DNA from: Saccharibacillus soli
GTDB taxonomy: Bacteria > Bacillota > Bacilli > Paenibacillales > Paenibacillaceae
Length of the DNA stretch: 64,000 bases
NCBI GenBank assembly: GCA_002189105.1
Contig: NIOB01000010.1
Location: 1 to 64,000 of the forward strand
Direction: 5' to 3'
Part shown: piece by piece, positions 62,294 to 64,000 of the stretch
Position numbering within the stretch: the first letter of the stretch is position 1
Layout of the letters: the number at the start of each line of letters is the position of its first letter
Program-made: the position numbers and the translations under genes
Notes under the pieces: model-generated
The model's database searches: none
Seen by the model: only the letters and a program-made list of their open reading frames with translations
What the model was told of the DNA's origin: nothing

Positions 62294-63574
62294 ATGAATT
62301 CCACACAAGTCGCATCAACCCCACCGCTGGGCTGGAACAGCTGGGACTGCTACGGTGCAGCGGTCACCGAAGCCGAAATTCGCGGTAACGCAGAATATAT
62401 GGCAGCCCACCTCAAGGAATATGGCTGGTCGTATATCACTGTCGATATTCAATGGTATGAACCTTATGCCAACTCTTCGCAGTATCGCCCATTTGTGCCG
62501 CTGGTTATGGATGAATATTCACGCTTGATGCCTGCGGAGAATCGCTTCCCTTCGGCAGCGGGGGGTCAGGGCTTCAAGCCGCTGGCCGATTACGTACATA
62601 GTCTCGGCTTAAAATTCGGGATTCATATCATGCGCGGCATTCCAAGGCAGGCGGTTCATGCAGGAACGCCCCTGCTGAATACCTCGGCCACCGCCCGCGA
62701 TCTTGCTCATCCCAACTCTATCTGCCCATGGAACACGGATATGTACGGCGTTGACGCTTCGCACGAAGCAGCCCAGGGCTATTACGATTCGCTATTTGAA
62801 CTGTATGCTTCCTGGGGAGTGGATCTGGTCAAGGTTGACGATATTGCTGCTTCCCGGCTGTACGATACGCACCAACCCGAGATTGCACTCATTTCCCGGG
62901 CAATTGAACGCTGCGGACGACCGATGGTGCTCAGTCTGTCGCCAGGGCCAGCTCCCGTCGAATATGCCGACTTCTTCGCGCAGCACGCCAATATGTGGCG
63001 GGTAACCGACGACTTCTGGGATCTGTGGCCGCTGCTGCTGGACATGTTCGACCGCTGCCGCACCTGGCAGGGCATCCCGGCACCAGGCTGCTGGCCGGAC
63101 TGCGATATGCTTCCTCTTGGTCACATTGGTATCCGTTCGGTTGACGGTGGCGGAGCGGATCGCTGGACACGTTTTACCCGTGATGAGCAGCGGACGATGA
63201 TGTCGCTGTGGAGTATCTTCCGCTCTCCACTCATCTTCGGCGGCGAGTTGAGAGACTGCGACGAATGGACACTCTCGCTGCTGACCAATCGGGAAGTGCT
63301 GCGGATGCACCGTGACAGTACGGGTGCAAGAGAGGCGCTGCGGCGTGGGGAGCTGATCGTCTGGACCGCCGATCTGTCGGATGGAAGCCACTACGTCGCT
63401 GCATTTAATGTCGGCGAAACCGTCGCCACATTCGACATTCCCGCTGCTGAACTGGATCTTGCAGACAATGCTTCAGGTCTGGAGCTGTGGAGCGGCGATT
63501 CTGCTGCTGTGGAAGGAAAGACTCTGCGCACCGAGATTCCTTCACACGGGGTTCAGCTGTATCGCTTCAATTGA
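62294..63574 (+). CDS. Glycoside hydrolase family 27 (alpha-galactosidase-like)
   Basis: A 426-residue protein without a signal peptide, with GGAGAATCC before the ATG. The N-terminal PPLGWNSWDCYG, YITVDIQWYEP, the nucleophile region WGVDLVKVDDIAAS and WPDCDMLPLG are typical of GH27/GH36 clan D enzymes. A short C-terminal beta domain closes the protein. The set is a cytoplasmic alpha-galactosidase or a related enzyme acting on galactosides or arabinosides. It follows the AraC gene by 209 bp. Confidence 0.88.
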   Translation: MNSTQVASTPPLGWNSWDCYGAAVTEAEIRGNAEYMAAHLKEYGWSYITVDIQWYEPYANSSQYRPFVPLVMDEYSRLMPAENRFPSAAGGQGFKPLADYVHSLGLKFGIHIMRGIPRQAVHAGTPLLNTSATARDLAHPNSICPWNTDMYGVDASHEAAQGYYDSLFELYASWGVDLVKVDDIAASRLYDTHQPEIALISRAIERCGRPMVLSLSPGPAPVEYADFFAQHANMWRVTDDFWDLWPLLLDMFDRCRTWQGIPAPGCWPDCDMLPLGHIGIRSVDGGGADRWTRFTRDEQRTMMSLWSIFRSPLIFGGELRDCDEWTLSLLTNREVLRMHRDSTGAREALRRGELIVWTADLSDGSHYVAAFNVGETVATFDIPAAELDLADNASGLELWSGDSAAVEGKTLRTEIPSHGVQLYRFN

Positions 63575-63636
63575 TAGACAGACGAGCGTTAGATGCCGTT
63601 TTGCGGGGCTTTCCCGCCTTCTTCTTTTCTTGTACA

Positions 63637-63680
63637 AAAACAGGATGCCTCCGGATCTCTTGGAGCATCCTGTTTTAATT
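63637..63680 (+). terminator. Terminator after the GH27 gene
   Basis: AAAACAGGATGC and GCATCCTGTTTT pair across a 16-bp loop, followed by AATTTT. Confidence 0.85.
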
Positions 63681-63706
63681 TTCGTGAAGAGCATTCTCTA
63701 TTTCAT

Positions 63707-63779
63707 AAAAAAAGAGTCCGCGTCAGCAGCAAAGTTGTGAAGCCTAAGCTCCATCACTTTGCCGCAAGCGGACTCTTTT
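63707..63779 (-). terminator. Terminator of the quinol oxidase operon
   Basis: On the minus strand AAAAGAGTCCGC and GCGGACTCTTTTTTT form a long stem with an inner pair GCAAAGT/ACTTTGC. It lies 34 bp after the subunit IV stop. Confidence 0.85.
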
Positions 63780-63812
63780 CTATGCAGCTCGTATCTCCAT
63801 ACAAGCTGTGTC

Positions 63813-63998
63813 TTACATCTTCATTCCGATCTGGTTGTTACCCATGATCCAGATGGAGCCAACTACGATCGTCAACAGGATCAGAATCCCGAAGATAAGC
63901 GTAATCGCATTCCAACGCGGCTGTTCGCCATCGCGGATGTGCATGAAGAACACCAGCTGAACCAGGAATTGCAGGGTTGCTGTCACCATGATGACGGC
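63813..63998 (-). CDS. qoxD: Quinol oxidase subunit IV, C-terminal part (cut by window edge)
   Basis: On the minus strand an open frame entering from the right edge encodes 61 residues and a TAA stop. It reads AVIMVTATLQFLVQLVFFMH, IRDGEQPRWNAITLIFGILI, then LLTIVVGSIWIMGNNQIGMKM. Two hydrophobic helices and the conserved LVQLVFFMHI stretch match subunit IV of aa3/bo3-type quinol oxidases (QoxD/CyoD). The subunit helps assemble the oxidase in the membrane. The N-terminal part and the other qox genes should lie to the right. The terminator after it marks the end of that operon. Confidence 0.85.
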   Translation of the reverse strand, partial: AVIMVTATLQFLVQLVFFMHIRDGEQPRWNAITLIFGILILLTIVVGSIWIMGNNQIGMKM

Positions 63999-64000
63999 GA

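Overview
The window looks like chromosomal DNA of an endospore-forming member of the Firmicutes, most likely Paenibacillaceae (Paenibacillus or a close relative such as Saccharibacillus). The reasons are the perR - ygxA-like - rRNA operon order known from Bacillus, the yyaC-type sporulation gene, gatCAB, Gram-positive ribosome binding sites with frequent GTG and TTG starts, a lysine riboswitch, xylAB/xylR control with a CcpA site, and a sigma-B partner-switching operon. The genus cannot be fixed from the sequence alone. Nothing looks like a prophage, transposon, CRISPR array or tRNA cluster. The dense carbohydrate genes on the right could be acquired, but no mobility genes accompany them.

Layout. 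1-400: tandem promoters and leader of an rRNA operon that runs off the left edge. 0.4-17 kb, nearly all minus strand: ygxA-like nucleotidyltransferase, a GH18 hydrolase, perR, membrane proteins including MgtC, an acetyltransferase, gatC-gatA-gatB, a metallo-beta-lactamase/thioredoxin-like pair, DedA, a methyltransferase, an alpha/beta hydrolase and yyaC. 17-19 kb, plus strand: four small proteins of stress-associated families (DUF1128, GlsB/YeaQ, YtxH, DUF5665).

19-31 kb is the most interesting block. A minus-strand series reads rsbY-like (REC-PP2C), rsbK-like (1227-residue sensor hybrid kinase with three receivers), rsbM-like (CheR methyltransferase), a second hybrid kinase, rsbV, rsbW, sigB. 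It resembles the RsbKY/RsbM branch of sigma-B control described in Bacillus cereus, but with an added REC-kinase-REC protein. A YflT-type general stress gene and a DUF948 gene next to it each have the same sigma-B-like promoter (GTTTCG, 14 bp, GGGTAA), so they are probable regulon members. A structured repeat family lies at 29.7-29.9 kb and again at 35.8 kb.

31-40 kb: a Thr/Pro-repeat secreted protein, an ABC-F ATPase (YkpA type), an NAPE-PLD-like metallo-hydrolase, a CvfC/YpgR-type protein, a lysine-riboswitch-controlled permease and a secreted transglutaminase. 40-45 kb: xylA-xylB divergent from xylR, with operator and cre. 45-51 kb: glutaredoxin-like protein, trxB, a P1B-4 metal ATPase with Fur-like sites, and metY. 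51-54.6 kb: kduI - DeoR regulator - kduD - sugar-phosphate isomerase-like operon for unsaturated uronates. 54.8-57.2 kb: a GT39 transferase with a GtrA protein. 57.5-63.6 kb: CE2-like esterase with an unusual ArsR-type regulator, then GH43, AraC and GH27 genes, which fit uptake of plant hemicellulose and galactoside fragments. At the right edge is the 3' end of a quinol oxidase subunit IV gene.
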